A stretch of DNA of 64,000 nucleotides from Streptomyces roseifaciens (GTDB lineage Bacteria; Actinomycetota; Actinomycetes; Streptomycetales; Streptomycetaceae): NCBI RefSeq assembly GCF_001445655.1, contig NZ_LNBE01000005.1, positions 62,001 to 126,000 on the forward strand. Direction: 5' to 3'. The translations under genes were made by a program, and so were the position numbers. The notes below the pieces were generated by a model. That model saw only the letters and a program-made list of their open reading frames with translations. It made no database searches and was not told the DNA's origin. Shown here one piece after another: positions 9,059 through 18,945 of the stretch; position 1 is the stretch's first letter, and each line of letters begins with the position of its first letter.

Positions 9059-9718
9059 ATGCCACGGCCCCGACGCATCGTTCTCATCCGGCACGGCGAG
9101 TCGGTGGGCAACGTCGACGACACCGTCTACGAACGCGAGCCCGACCACGCCCTGAGCCTGACGGAGAAGGGCCGCCAGCAGGCCAGGGACGCAGGGGCTC
9201 CCCTCCGCGACCTCTTCGGCGACGAGCGGGTCTCGGCCTACGTCTCGCCCTACCGCCGCACCCACCAGACCTTCCGGGCCCTGGGGCTCGACCCGGGCCG
9301 CGTCCGCGTCCGCGAGGAACCCCGGCTGCGCGAGCAGGACTGGGGGAACTGGCAGGACCTCGTCGACGTGCGCAGGCAGAAGGCCTACAGGGACGCCTAC
9401 GGCCACTTCTTCTACCGCTTCGCCCAGGGCGAGTCCGGCGCGGACGTCTACGACCGCGTGGGAGCCTTCCTGGAGAGCCTGTGGCGCAGCTTCGAGGACC
9501 CCGACCACCCGCCCAACGTCCTGCTGGTCACCCATGGCCTGACCATGCGGCTCTTCTGCATGCGGTGGTTCCACTGGACGGTCGCGGAGTTCGAGTGCCT
9601 GTCGAACCCGGGCAATGCGGAGACCCGTGCCCTGCTCCTCGGGCCGGACGGCCGGTACCACCTCGATCGGCCCTTCGAGCGCTGGTGCACACCTGAACCG
9701 TACGGCTTCACCGGTTAG
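9059..9718 (+). CDS. Histidine phosphatase (phosphoglycerate-mutase-like) family protein
   Basis: A 219-residue protein of the histidine phosphatase superfamily. The catalytic RHGES motif holds H12, which forms the phosphohistidine. The second catalytic His is in LLVTHGLTMRLF, and the phosphate-pocket arginines are in YRRTHQTF. The substrate cannot be told from sequence; the spacing fits broad-specificity phosphatases rather than glycolytic mutase. It starts 37 bp after the ABC-F stop and ends 11 bp before the ADP-ribosylglycohydrolase start, so the latter two are probably cotranscribed. Confidence 0.88.
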   Translation: MPRPRRIVLIRHGESVGNVDDTVYEREPDHALSLTEKGRQQARDAGAPLRDLFGDERVSAYVSPYRRTHQTFRALGLDPGRVRVREEPRLREQDWGNWQDLVDVRRQKAYRDAYGHFFYRFAQGESGADVYDRVGAFLESLWRSFEDPDHPPNVLLVTHGLTMRLFCMRWFHWTVAEFECLSNPGNAETRALLLGPDGRYHLDRPFERWCTPEPYGFTG

Positions 9719-9729
9719 AGTTCGCACCG

Positions 9730-10632
9730 ATGACCGCTGACCGATTCCACCGCGCACTGGCGAGCCTGCGCGGGCTGGCCCTCGGCGACGCCCTCGGCTC
9801 CCAGTTCTTCGTCCCGGGCAACTACCCGTCACTCAAGCGGCGCGAGCTGCCCCCGTCCCCCTGGCAGTGGACCGACGACACCGAGATGGCCTGCTCCGTG
9901 CTGGCCGTCCTCGCCGGGCACGGGCGCATCGACCAGGACGCGCTCGCCCGCTCCTTCGCTGAGCACCACGACTTCGACCGGGGATACGGCCCGGCCGTGG
10001 GCCGCATGCTGCGCCTGGTCCGCGAGGGCGGCGACTGGCGCGAGCTGGCCTCGGCCCTCTTCAACGGGCAGGGCTCCTGGGGCAACGGCGCGGCGATGCG
10101 CATCGCCCCGCTCGGCGCCTGGTACGCGGACGACCCGGAACAGGCCACGCACCAGGCCGAGATCTCCGCGTACACCACCCACCAGCACCGCGAGGCGGTG
10201 GCCGGGACCATGGCCGTGGCCGCCGCCGCGGCCATCGCCGCCGCTCCGGCCGGGCCCGTGGCCCCCGACGCGCTCCTGGAGGGCGTCATCGCCCTGGTGC
10301 CGCGCAGTGCCGTGCAGGCCGGTCTGCGGCGCGCGCGGGACATGCTCGACTACGGCGACCCGACCACGGTCGCCGCCGTCCTCGGCTGCGGCCGCCGCAC
10401 CAGCGCGCACGACACCGTGCCGTTCGCCCTGTGGTCCGCGGCGCGCAACCTCACGTCCTACGAGGCCGCCTTCTGGACCACCGCACAGGTGGGCGGCGAC
10501 GTGGACACCAACTGCGCCATCGTCGGCGGAGTGGTCGCCGCGGGCGAGCGGGGGACGCCTCCTGCCGACTGGCTCCGGCGCACCGAGGACCTGCCGGACT
10601 GGCTCCCGTCCGGCGGGGCCGGCGGTAGGTGA
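9730..10632 (+). CDS. ADP-ribosylglycohydrolase (DraG) family protein
   Basis: A 300-residue protein with the metal-binding motifs of the DraG/ARH fold: LALGDALGS near the N-terminus, WTDDTEMAC around residue 50, and VGGDVDTNCAIVGG near residue 258. These bind the two Mg/Mn ions that hydrolyse ADP-ribose from proteins or small molecules. It starts 11 bp after the histidine phosphatase stop, which points to an operon. The target substrate is not predictable. Confidence 0.9.
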   Translation: MTADRFHRALASLRGLALGDALGSQFFVPGNYPSLKRRELPPSPWQWTDDTEMACSVLAVLAGHGRIDQDALARSFAEHHDFDRGYGPAVGRMLRLVREGGDWRELASALFNGQGSWGNGAAMRIAPLGAWYADDPEQATHQAEISAYTTHQHREAVAGTMAVAAAAAIAAAPAGPVAPDALLEGVIALVPRSAVQAGLRRARDMLDYGDPTTVAAVLGCGRRTSAHDTVPFALWSAARNLTSYEAAFWTTAQVGGDVDTNCAIVGGVVAAGERGTPPADWLRRTEDLPDWLPSGGAGGR

Positions 10633-10726
10633 ACCGGCCGCAGGAACCGGAATGGAACCGACCATAAGAAAAGGGAGGGGGCGGGGCTACTCGGGCCACC
10701 CGTAGGGGCGTACGCTTGCTGGCGCC

Positions 10727-11428
10727 ATGCCGTACGAACCGCCTACCCACACCGTCGAGCGCTCCCTGCGCGCAACGACCGGAGTCAAGGTCGTCGCCGG
10801 GCTCGACGAGGTCGGCCGGGGTGCCTGGGCCGGTCCGGTCACCGTGTGCGCGGCCGTCACAGGACTGCGCCGCCCTCCCGAGGGCCTGACCGACTCCAAG
10901 CTGCTGACGCCCAAGCGGCGCGCCGCCCTCGCCGTCCAGCTGGAGAGCTGGGTCACCGCCCACGCACTCGGCCACTCCTCCCCACAGGAGATCGACGAAC
11001 TGGGTATGACGGCGGCGCTGCGACTGGCCGCGTCCCGCGCGCTGGAGGCGTTGCCCGTCCGGCCCGAGGCGGTGATCCTCGACGGCAAGCACGACTACCT
11101 CGGCGATCCCTGGCGGGTCCGTACGGTCATCAAGGGCGACCAGTCCTGCGTGGTCGTCGCGGCGGCGTCCGTGCTCGCCAAGGTCCGGCGCGACGCGATG
11201 ATGGCGGAACTGGGCGTCGGCTTCGAGGACTTCGGCTTCTGTGACAACGCCGGATACCCCTCGCCGGTGCACCGCGCCGCTCTCGAGGCGCTGGGCCCCA
11301 CCCCGCACCACCGGTTGTCCTGGTCGTATCTGGACGCGCTGCCCAGGTGGCAGCACCTCAAGCGGGTTCGCAGCGTCCCCGAAGCAGCTTCACTGGAGGC
11401 CGGTGGCCAGCTCGGTTTCGAATTCTGA
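10727..11428 (+). CDS. rnhB: Ribonuclease HII
   Basis: A 233-residue RNase HII, which removes single ribonucleotides and RNA primers from DNA. The catalytic acidic pair is D27-E28 in [15 protein letters not shown]; a further metal-binding Asp is in [12 protein letters not shown], and SVLAKVRRD with [11 protein letters not shown] are family landmarks. The length is usual. The ATG at 10727 gives the expected short N-terminal extension. It is followed by a small conserved actinobacterial gene. Confidence 0.95.
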   Translation: MPYEPPTHTVERSLRATTGVKVVAGLDEVGRGAWAGPVTVCAAVTGLRRPPEGLTDSKLLTPKRRAALAVQLESWVTAHALGHSSPQEIDELGMTAALRLAASRALEALPVRPEAVILDGKHDYLGDPWRVRTVIKGDQSCVVVAAASVLAKVRRDAMMAELGVGFEDFGFCDNAGYPSPVHRAALEALGPTPHHRLSWSYLDALPRWQHLKRVRSVPEAASLEAGGQLGFEF

Positions 11429-11487
11429 GCGGCCCTGACCGCCACCCGCCGATGCGACTCGCACCGGCGTTTGATAAACATCAACTC

Positions 11488-12081
11488 ATGCCTCTCATCC
11501 CCGAGGAGCCTCAGATTCACGAGAGTGTCCCGGGTCCCCGTGCCGTGCCGGCCCCCGGCCGTACGGCGCCGACCCCCCGCCCTGTCCCTGGCCCCCGCCC
11601 GGCTCCGGCCCCGGCACGGCCCGGCCCCGGCGCCCACCGTCCGGTCCCGGCACCGTCCCGGCCCGCCGCGGCGCAGCCGGCCACCCCGGCCGCCGGCCCG
11701 CAGATCCAGCTGATCCCCGCCTCCGCGCAGGGTGCCCTGGACGCTGCGGACGAGGCCGTCGACCTGCTGCTCGACACCGGCCGTGCGCCCGGCGAGATCC
11801 TGGTGCTGACGACCGGCGACCCGCACCCGTGGGCGGCGCACGAGCTGTCCTTCGGCGAGGCGTCGTACTGGGCGCAGCACGACGCCCGCGACGACGTCTT
11901 CTACGCGGCCGCCGACGCGGAGCGCGCGGGAACGCGGCCGGTCGTGGTCGTGGCCGTCAACGGCGGCGCGGACGACGCGGTGACCCGCGCGCTGCCCGCA
12001 GCGATGGGCCGCGCCGGCGGGCTGCTGATCGTCTGCGGCGACCCGCAGCGCGTCAACGCCCTGATCTCCGCGGGCGTCTGA
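11488..12081 (+). CDS. Conserved actinobacterial protein with a helicase-C-like domain
   Basis: A 197-residue protein starting MPLIPEEPQIHESV. Residues 10-70 are an extended Pro/Ala-rich linker. The rest (QLIPASAQGALDAADEAVDL, GEILVLTTGD, PVVVVAVNGGADDAVTRALP, GGLLIVCGDPQRVNALI) looks like the C-terminal RecA-like half of a UvrD-type helicase without Walker A, so it is unlikely to be an active motor. There is no strong ribosome site before ATG 11488; an in-frame ATG at 11452 is an alternative. Function unknown. Confidence 0.7.
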   Translation: MPLIPEEPQIHESVPGPRAVPAPGRTAPTPRPVPGPRPAPAPARPGPGAHRPVPAPSRPAAAQPATPAAGPQIQLIPASAQGALDAADEAVDLLLDTGRAPGEILVLTTGDPHPWAAHELSFGEASYWAQHDARDDVFYAAADAERAGTRPVVVVAVNGGADDAVTRALPAAMGRAGGLLIVCGDPQRVNALISAGV

Positions 12082-12168
12082 GGACGAACCCGGCGGTCGT
12101 GCGCCTCCGAGAGGTGCCGGCCGCGGGGTTCGAGCTTGTTCCGGGGACGTGCTGTCCCCGCGTGTCCG

Positions 12169-12747
12169 TCAGCGGGCGACCGTGCGGCGGTGTGCCTCGT
12201 GCGCACCGCCGCCGGACGTCATGGACGCCTGGGCATGCGCCGGTGACCGCGGCCGGCGTCCGCTGCGGCCCTCGCCGAGGATCTGCCAGCCGCTCTCGGT
12301 CAGCGTGATGTACGCGCCGCAGCGCAGCCCGTGCAGCGTGCAGGCGTCACGCAGGCCCCACATCCACGCCCCGTCCTCCTCCGTCCAATGGGCCTCGCCC
12401 GGTCGGCAGTAGAGCAGCACGGCGGTACGCACCGGCGTGCGCCGCCGCAGGTCGTGCGGGATCACCCGGCGCAGCTGTGCAAGAAGTGCGTTGCGCAGCT
12501 CCCAGCCGTCGGGCGGGACGGGACGGCGGACGAACGAGGCGCTGGCCGTGAGCCGTTCGTCGTGATCGAGAACGGCGACGACGGCCGTCGACGGCGCCGG
12601 AAGGTGACGGGCGTGCAGGCCGGTGATCACCTCACGCGGGTTGCGCAGCAGGGGGATTCCGGCCGCGGCCCATTCGGCGGGCTCCAGCATCCGGCTCAGC
12701 CGGTGCTCGGCTTCGGCGGGAGGCGGCGGTACGAAGTCGAAGGCCAT
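12169..12747 (-). CDS. Conserved hypothetical protein (Streptomyces)
   Basis: A 192-residue protein starting MAFDFVPPPPAEAEHRLSRM. The ATG at 12747 is preceded by AAGGAGG, a strong ribosome site. The centre (STAVVAVLDHDERLTASASF, RTAVLLYCRPGEAHWTEED, YITLTESGWQILGEGRSG) has the strand-rich pattern seen in small conserved Streptomyces proteins and in JAB-like folds, but no catalytic motif can be named. It converges on the helicase-C-like gene. The 217 bp up to recQ hold no gene that I see. Confidence 0.7.
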   Translation of the reverse strand: MAFDFVPPPPAEAEHRLSRMLEPAEWAAAGIPLLRNPREVITGLHARHLPAPSTAVVAVLDHDERLTASASFVRRPVPPDGWELRNALLAQLRRVIPHDLRRRTPVRTAVLLYCRPGEAHWTEEDGAWMWGLRDACTLHGLRCGAYITLTESGWQILGEGRSGRRPRSPAHAQASMTSGGGAHEAHRRTVAR

Positions 12748-12964
12748 GACCCTCCTTCGGCTGCGTGGCCATGGGCCGGACGGCGCCGGGCAGGAGTGCA
12801 CGCCACGACGGCCGTCCCCGGCGGGCCGTGGACGGACGAGAGCGGGATCGCGTCCAATTCTCGCGGTGCCGGGGGCAGGCGGCAACGATCAATTGGCGCC
12901 ATTGGCCGACGGCGCGCGGCTCGCCGCCCTCACCCGCCCCCGCCGCACCGCGTGCCGTGCGCGG

Positions 12965-15130
12965 CTAGCCCTGCACCGCCAGAACCAGCGGGAACACCTG
13001 CGGTGCGCCGGAGCGCCGCAGCAGTCGTGCGGCCACGGCCAGCGTCCACCCGGTGTCGGTGAGATCGTCCACGAGCAGGACCGGCCCTCCGGCCGAGGCC
13101 AGGGCCTCCGCGAGGGCCGGCGGCACCGTCAGCGCGCCGTCCAGCGCACGCAGCCGCTGCGCGCTGTTGGTGCGGGGCACCCGGGTGTCGGTGTCCGCGC
13201 CTCCGTACTCGACCGTGCCCAGCAGGGGCATCCGGCCGACCGTGGCGATGTGCTCGCCGAGCGAGCGGATCAGCTGCGGCCGGGTGCGCGAGGCGAGCGT
13301 GACGACGCCCACGGGGCGGCCGGGGGCGTCCGCAGTGCCGGAGGCCCAACCGCCGGGCCCGCGGGCCCAGTCGGCCAGCACGGTCACCACTGCGCCCGCG
13401 ACGTCGTCCGGAACAGGGCCGTCCGGAGTGTGCGGGGCGAGGAGAGGGCGCAGCCGGTTGCCCCAGCCGATGTCGGACAGCCGCCCGAGAGCCCGGCCGG
13501 GCGCGGCCTGTTCGCCGGCCGGGATGCGGCCCTTGAGGTCGACGCCTACGGCCGGCATTCCCGTGGGCCACATCCGGCGCGGTTCGACTTCCACGCCCGG
13601 GCGCCCCAGCTCGCCCCGCGACGCGTCGAGCGCCCCGGCGGAGACCTCCGTGCCGAAGCGCGGTCCCGTGCAGTTGTCGCAGCGCCCGCACGGGGCCGCC
13701 TGCTCGTCGTCCAGCTGACGGCGCAGGAACTCCATCCGGCACTGCGCCGTGGCGGCGTAGTCGCGCATCGCCTGCTGCTCGGCCCCGCGCTGCCGCTCCA
13801 CCCAGGCGTACCGCTCAGCGTCGTATGTCCACGGGCGGCCCGTCGCGGTCCAGCCGCCGCGCACCCGGTGCACGGCGCCGTCGACGTCGAGGACCTTGAG
13901 CATGGTCTCCAGGCGCGAACGCCGCAGCTCTACCTGGGGCTCCAGGGCCGGCAGGGAGACGGGGCGGTCCGATGCGGCGAGCACCTCCAGGGTCCGGCGG
14001 ACCTGCTCCTCCGAGGGGAACGCGAGGGAGGCGAAGTACTTCCAGATCGCCTCGTCCTCCCGGCCCGGGAGCAGCAGGACCTCGGCGTGCTCGACGCCGC
14101 GGCCCGCGCGGCCGACCTGCTGGTAGTAGGCGATGGGGGAGGAGGGGGAGCCCAGGTGGACCACGAAGCCCAGGTCCGGCTTGTCGAAGCCCATGCCCAG
14201 CGCCGACGTGGCGACGAGCGCCTTGACGCGGTTGGCCTGCAGGTCCTCCTCGGCCTGCAGGCGGTCCGCGTTCTCCGTCTTGCCGGTGTAGGACGCCACC
14301 GTGTGGCCGCACCGGCGCAGGAACGCGGTGACCTCCTCGGCGGCCGCGACGGTGAGCGTGTAGATGATGCCGGAGCCGGGGAGCTCGGCGAGGTGGTCGG
14401 CGAGCCAGGCCAGCCGGTGCGCGGCGTCGGGCAGCTGCAGGACGCTGAGGCTCAGGCTCTCCCGGTCCAGCGCACCGCGCAGCACCAGCGCCTGCGTCGA
14501 CTCCTCGCCCGTGCCCAGCTGCTCGGCGACGTCGGCGGTGACGCGGGCGTTGGCCGTGGCCGTCGTGGCGAGGACGGGGACACCGGGCGGAAGGTCGGCG
14601 AGCATCGTGCGCAGGCGGCGGTAGTCGGGCCGGAAGTCGTGGCCCCAGTCGGAGATGCAGTGGGCCTCGTCGACGACCAGCAGGCCGGTGGCGGCGGCGA
14701 GCTTGGGCAGGACCTGGTCGCGGAAGTCGGGGTTGTTGAGCCGCTCGGGGCTCACCAGCAGCACGTCGACCGCGCCCGCGGCCACCTCGGCCTGGACGGT
14801 GTCCCACTCCTCGACGTTGGCGGAGTTGATCGTGCGCGCGTGGATCCCGGCCCGTGCCGCGGCGTCCACCTGGTTGCGCATCAGCGCGAGCAGCGGCGAG
14901 ACGATCACCGTGGGCCCGCTGCCCCGGGCCCGCAGCAGCGCCGTCGCGACGAAGTACACCGCCGACTTGCCCCACCCCGTGCGCTGCACGACCAGAGCGC
15001 GACGGTGGTGGGCGACCAGCGCCTCGATCGCCAGCCACTGGTCCTCCCGCAGTCTGGCCTTGCCCGTGGGGTCCCCGACGAGGCGGGCCAGGACGGCGTC
15101 GGCCGAGGCGCGGAGGTCTTCGTTCGTCAT
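12965..15130 (-). CDS. recQ: RecQ-family ATP-dependent DNA helicase with C-terminal phosphoribosyltransferase-like domain
   Basis: A 721-residue superfamily 2 helicase. It shows the Walker A variant RTGWGKS (50-56), motif Ia [10 protein letters not shown], the DEAH box at 154-157 followed by [13 protein letters not shown], and QQVGRAGR (motif VI). A zinc-binding cluster follows (CRMEF ... CGRCDNC). The last 200 residues lack an HRDC domain; instead they end with [18 protein letters not shown], the PRPP-binding loop of a type I phosphoribosyltransferase. Such RecQ-PRTase fusions occur in actinobacteria; their biochemistry is little known. The ATG at 15130 gives the usual start; upstream in-frame starts extend to 15217. 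Confidence 0.9.
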   Translation of the reverse strand: MTNEDLRASADAVLARLVGDPTGKARLREDQWLAIEALVAHHRRALVVQRTGWGKSAVYFVATALLRARGSGPTVIVSPLLALMRNQVDAAARAGIHARTINSANVEEWDTVQAEVAAGAVDVLLVSPERLNNPDFRDQVLPKLAAATGLLVVDEAHCISDWGHDFRPDYRRLRTMLADLPPGVPVLATTATANARVTADVAEQLGTGEESTQALVLRGALDRESLSLSVLQLPDAAHRLAWLADHLAELPGSGIIYTLTVAAAEEVTAFLRRCGHTVASYTGKTENADRLQAEEDLQANRVKALVATSALGMGFDKPDLGFVVHLGSPSSPIAYYQQVGRAGRGVEHAEVLLLPGREDEAIWKYFASLAFPSEEQVRRTLEVLAASDRPVSLPALEPQVELRRSRLETMLKVLDVDGAVHRVRGGWTATGRPWTYDAERYAWVERQRGAEQQAMRDYAATAQCRMEFLRRQLDDEQAAPCGRCDNCTGPRFGTEVSAGALDASRGELGRPGVEVEPRRMWPTGMPAVGVDLKGRIPAGEQAAPGRALGRLSDIGWGNRLRPLLAPHTPDGPVPDDVAGAVVTVLADWARGPGGWASGTADAPGRPVGVVTLASRTRPQLIRSLGEHIATVGRMPLLGTVEYGGADTDTRVPRTNSAQRLRALDGALTVPPALAEALASAGGPVLLVDDLTDTGWTLAVAARLLRRSGAPQVFPLVLAVQG

Positions 15131-15275
15131 GCCCCCATGCAACACGAGTGCACTGACAATGCGCGAACGGGCCGGCCAGGCTGTGGAAACCGCTGTCCAC
15201 AGCATTAGTAGGACCATATTCCGGAGTTATCCACAGGCCTGGCGGGCTGCGGCGGACCCGCGGGACTCTCGGGCC

Positions 15276-16688
15276 ATGACGCAGCACAACGAATCCGCCC
15301 GCCCGTCCACGCCCTCCTCCCCGTCCGCCGCCGTGCCCGGCACGGCAGGGGACCCCGGGCAGCAGGTCACCCTCCGCTCGCCGGCCGAGCTGGCCGACGC
15401 CCTCCCGTACCTGCTCGGCTTCCACCCGACCGACAGCATCGTCCTCGTCGCCCTCCACGGCGACCGGGGCCGCTTCGGCGGCCGGCTGAGGCTCGGCATC
15501 CCGCGCAGCGGCGAGGAATGGCCGGAAGTCTGCGACCAGCTCGCCGAAACCCTCCTGACCGGCAGCAGCAAGCGCGGCAACCGCCCCGACGGCGTGGTCA
15601 TCTTCCTCTGCCAGGACCCCGACACCGCCGCGGGCCGGACCCCGCGGCAGGTGATGGAGGGGCTGCGCCCGCTCGCCCAGAGCCTGCGCCGGGCCTGCGG
15701 CCGGCTCGACATGCCGGTGCACGAGGCCCTGTGCATCTCCGACGGCCGCTTCTGGTCGTACTGCTGCCCCGACCCCCGCTGCTGCCCGCCCGACGGCACC
15801 CCCCTCTCCCTGCCGGGCACGTCGGTCATGGCCGCCGCGGCCACCTATGCCGGCATCGAGGTCCGCGGCACCCTCCGGGAGATGGAGGACCGGTACGCAC
15901 CCCTCACGGGTGACCGGGCGGAGGGGCAGCGCAAGGCCCTGGACGCCGCGGCCTTCGCGATGGTCCCGCGGATCCTCGGCGGCGAGGGCTGCGAGCCCGT
16001 GCGGCAGGAGACCCTCGCCCTCGCGCGGGCCCTGGCCGACCGGCTCCAGGAGACACCGCCCCTGCCCGGCCGCCCCGCCTCCGACGCCCGCGACGACTCC
16101 CTCCTGACCGACGAGGAGGCCGCCACGGTCATCGTCGGCCTCCAGGACCGCGTCACCCGGGACCACGCCGCAGAGTGGATGGAGGGCCCGCAGGCCCCGG
16201 CCGTCCTGCGGCTGTGGCGCGCCCTCGCCCGCCGCTGCGTTCCCCCGTACGCGGAGTACGCGGCCGCGCCCGTCGCACTGGCGGGCTGGGTGGCCTGGGC
16301 CACCGACGACCAGCCCGAGGCGAGGGTCGCGCTGAGCCGGGCCCTCGCCGCCGACCCCGAGTACGTCTTCGCCCAGCTGCTCTACCGCGCGTGCAACGAA
16401 GGGCTGGACCCCGAGCCGCTGCGCCAGTGCCTGCGCCACGAGAAAGCCGATCGCGACCTGCAGGACGCGGTCCGGGCCGAGGTGGAGCGCATCGAGGCGG
16501 CGGCCACGGCGACGGCGACCGGAGCGGAGGGCACCGGCGCCACGAGGGCAGTCCGGCGCCGGACGAGGCCGGGCGGGCCCGGCGGCAGCACCGGCCCTGC
16601 CGGTCCGGGCGGCCCGGCAGGCAGGCCCCGCACACGGCGCAGGAGCACGCGCAAGAGGGACCACAGCCACGAGGACCGGTCCCAGTGA
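15276..16688 (+). CDS. DUF4192 domain-containing protein
   Basis: A 470-residue protein. After a Ser/Pro-rich leader of about 30 residues comes the family hallmark ELADALPYLLGFHPTDSIVL, then GRFGGRLRLGIPRS, which identifies DUF4192, a family widespread in actinobacteria and of unknown function. The C-terminal 50 residues are Ala/Thr-rich, then Gly/Pro-rich, and end in a basic tail. It is divergent from recQ over a 145-bp gap. A role with nucleic acids or regulation is only a guess. Confidence 0.85.
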   Translation: MTQHNESARPSTPSSPSAAVPGTAGDPGQQVTLRSPAELADALPYLLGFHPTDSIVLVALHGDRGRFGGRLRLGIPRSGEEWPEVCDQLAETLLTGSSKRGNRPDGVVIFLCQDPDTAAGRTPRQVMEGLRPLAQSLRRACGRLDMPVHEALCISDGRFWSYCCPDPRCCPPDGTPLSLPGTSVMAAAATYAGIEVRGTLREMEDRYAPLTGDRAEGQRKALDAAAFAMVPRILGGEGCEPVRQETLALARALADRLQETPPLPGRPASDARDDSLLTDEEAATVIVGLQDRVTRDHAAEWMEGPQAPAVLRLWRALARRCVPPYAEYAAAPVALAGWVAWATDDQPEARVALSRALAADPEYVFAQLLYRACNEGLDPEPLRQCLRHEKADRDLQDAVRAEVERIEAAATATATGAEGTGATRAVRRRTRPGGPGGSTGPAGPGGPAGRPRTRRRSTRKRDHSHEDRSQ

Positions 16689-16813
16689 ACCCGTGGCCCA
16701 CACAGGCGGCCCCCCACACCGTGACCTCGGCAGGGCCGCCGCCGTTCATCCGGGTGGCCCGCAAACGTCGTCCGTCGTCCCGGTTCGTGAAACCCACAGG
16801 GGAGCGCAGTCAA

Positions 16814-18856
16814 GTGCAAGGCATCGTCCCCCATGGCCAGCCGCCCCGGCCCCGTTCCGCTCCGCCGCAGCGCCCCGCTCCGGGGCGTCCGCCCGCCCCG
16901 CAGCCCGTGCACACGGCCATGATCTGCGTCGCACTGCCCGCCCTGGCGATCTCCGGGGAGCACGGGCAGATGACCGGGCAGGGTCTCGACGGGTTCTACC
17001 GGGGCGGGCGCCGGCTCCTGGCCCGCTGCAGGCTGAAGGTCGGGGGCGCCGAGCCGCTGCCCGTCCAGGGACGCATGCTCGGCGCCGACCGGGCCCGTTT
17101 CGTCGGCGCCGTGCGGACCGCTGCGGACTCCGGCCCCGACCCCGCCGTCACGGTCGAGCGCCTGCGGACGGCGGAGGGCGTGGAGCGGATCGCCTTGCGC
17201 AGCACTGCGGCCCGCGCCCTGCGGCTGCCCGTCGAGGTGTCGCTCGGCACCGACCTCGCGGAGCTGGGCGCGGTCGCGGCCGGTGCGCCCGGGCCCGAGG
17301 TCCCCGCGGGGGTGCACGCCTCCGGGCTGCGGTGGTCCACCGGCGAGGCGCAGGCGGCGGTCACCACCGACCCCCCTCCGGGCGACGCCCTGGCATCGGC
17401 GGGGATGCTCTGCTGGGAGATCGAGCTCCCGCCCGGCGGCACCCGCAGCATCGAGCTGCGCGTCCTGCCCGAGCAGCCCGGCAGGGTTCGGCAGCCAGAG
17501 GCGGCCGTCCCCCCGGGCCGTGCCTCCACGGTGCCCTGGGGCGATCCGCAGGCCGAGGGCGACGACCCTCGGGCAGGTGCACTGCTCGCCTCCGCCCTCG
17601 ACGACCTCAGGGCGCTGCTCGTGCGCGACCCCGGGAGCCCCGGTGACGTCCACCTGGCGGCCGGCGTCCCCTGGCGCTGCGGCCTCGCACCTGCCGAGGC
17701 CCTCTGGGCGGCGCGGATGACGCTCCCCCTCGGGGTCCGGCTGGCCGCGGGGACGCTGCGCACCCTGGCCCGGACGCAGATCGCGGGGCCGGGCCCCGAC
17801 AAGGGGCGGATCCCCGGAGCACTGCGCCACGCCGGGGCACATCTGCCGCCCGGCTGCACAGGCACCGAGGCCACGCTGCTGTTCCCCGCCGTCCTGGCCG
17901 AGGCCCGGCGGTGGGGGCTCCCCGAGCGGGAGGCGGAGGCGCTGCTGCCCGCGGCCGAGCGCTGCCTCGAGTGGCTGAGGGCCGCGGCGGGGGACGAGGG
18001 GTACCTCGCGGATCCGCTGCCCGGCGGGCCGTACCGCTGCGAGACACAGGCGCACGCCCACCGTGCGGCCGTGCTCGGGGCCGACCTCCTGGAGACCTAC
18101 GGCCGCCCCGGGGCCGAGAGCTGGCGCAGCTGGGCGGCCGGGCTGCGCAGCCGCTTCCGCGAGGACTTCTGGGTGGAGGACCCGGGCGGCGGGCGTCCCG
18201 CAGCCGCCCGCACGCCCGAGGGGCGCCGGATACCGCACCTGGGGAGCGCCGCCGCGCACCTCCTCGACACCGGCCTGCTCGGCGGGGGAATGCAGGCACC
18301 GGGTCTGCTCGACAGGGTGCAGACCGAGCAGCTCGCCCGGCTGCTCGGCGGACCGGCGCTCGACTCCGGCTGGGGCCTGCGCAGCCTCGGGTCGAAGGAG
18401 CCGGGCCACAATCCCTTCGGCCACCGCAGCGGAGCCGTCCGGGTCCACGAGACGGCCGTGGCCGTGGCGGGCCTGGCCTCCGCCGGCTACGAGAAGGAGG
18501 CCGGCGCCCTGCTGCGCGGCACCCTGGACGCGGCGGCCGCCTTCGGCCACCGGCTGCCGGAGATGTACGCCGGGGAGCAGCGCACCGCCGGGAGTGCGCC
18601 GCTGCCGCACCCGGCCGCGTGCCGGCCCGCGGCCGTCGCCGCCGCGGGAGCGGTGCACCTGCTGACCGCGCTCGCCGGCCTGCGCCCCGACGCCCCGGCG
18701 GGGTGCGTGGCGGTGCGGCCGCTGCACACCGCGCCGCTCGGCGCGCTGAGGTTCACCGGGCTGCGCATCGCGGAGCAGCCGTTCGCGATGAGGATCAGCA
18801 GGCTCGGCCTCGGCATGGTCGAGGAAGCCGCCGACGGCCTGCAGCTGGGGGTGTGA
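16814..18856 (+). CDS. Glycogen-debranching N-terminal-domain (GDE_N_bis) protein
   Basis: A 680-residue protein. The N-terminal beta domain (ICVALPALAISGEHGQMTGQ, GLDGFYRGGRRLLARCRLKV) matches GDE_N_bis, and the C-terminal (alpha/alpha)6-like region, including HPAACRPAAVAAAGAVHLLT and the final beta strands, is like amylo-alpha-1,6-glucosidase-type enzymes. It may act on alpha-glucans or related sugars, but no experimentally known substrate applies here. The GTG at 16814 has GGGGAG 9 bases upstream; ATG 16919 is a shorter possibility. It starts 125 bp after the DUF4192 gene on the same strand. Confidence 0.8.
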   Translation: MQGIVPHGQPPRPRSAPPQRPAPGRPPAPQPVHTAMICVALPALAISGEHGQMTGQGLDGFYRGGRRLLARCRLKVGGAEPLPVQGRMLGADRARFVGAVRTAADSGPDPAVTVERLRTAEGVERIALRSTAARALRLPVEVSLGTDLAELGAVAAGAPGPEVPAGVHASGLRWSTGEAQAAVTTDPPPGDALASAGMLCWEIELPPGGTRSIELRVLPEQPGRVRQPEAAVPPGRASTVPWGDPQAEGDDPRAGALLASALDDLRALLVRDPGSPGDVHLAAGVPWRCGLAPAEALWAARMTLPLGVRLAAGTLRTLARTQIAGPGPDKGRIPGALRHAGAHLPPGCTGTEATLLFPAVLAEARRWGLPEREAEALLPAAERCLEWLRAAAGDEGYLADPLPGGPYRCETQAHAHRAAVLGADLLETYGRPGAESWRSWAAGLRSRFREDFWVEDPGGGRPAAARTPEGRRIPHLGSAAAHLLDTGLLGGGMQAPGLLDRVQTEQLARLLGGPALDSGWGLRSLGSKEPGHNPFGHRSGAVRVHETAVAVAGLASAGYEKEAGALLRGTLDAAAAFGHRLPEMYAGEQRTAGSAPLPHPAACRPAAVAAAGAVHLLTALAGLRPDAPAGCVAVRPLHTAPLGALRFTGLRIAEQPFAMRISRLGLGMVEEAADGLQLGV

Positions 18857-18917
18857 GCCGGTTGATTCCGGAGCTCGCGGAGGGGGCGCTCGCCGGCCCT
18901 GCTCAAGACCCTGTTTA

Positions 18918-18932
18918 TCGTCAGGAAGACGA
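18918..18932. promoter_or_regulatory. Possible operator of the Nudix regulator
   Basis: TCGTC at 18918-18922 and GACGA at 18928-18932 form an inverted repeat with a 5-bp centre, ending 13 bases before the start codon of the Nudix gene. The position would suit autoregulation. It is short and could be chance. Confidence 0.35.
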
Positions 18933-18945
18933 CTATGATCGCGTC

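Noticed and set aside
12623..15208. An 861-codon plus-strand frame opposite recQ
   Set aside because: Repetitive Arg/Gly/Val composition; recQ on the minus strand has all helicase motifs.
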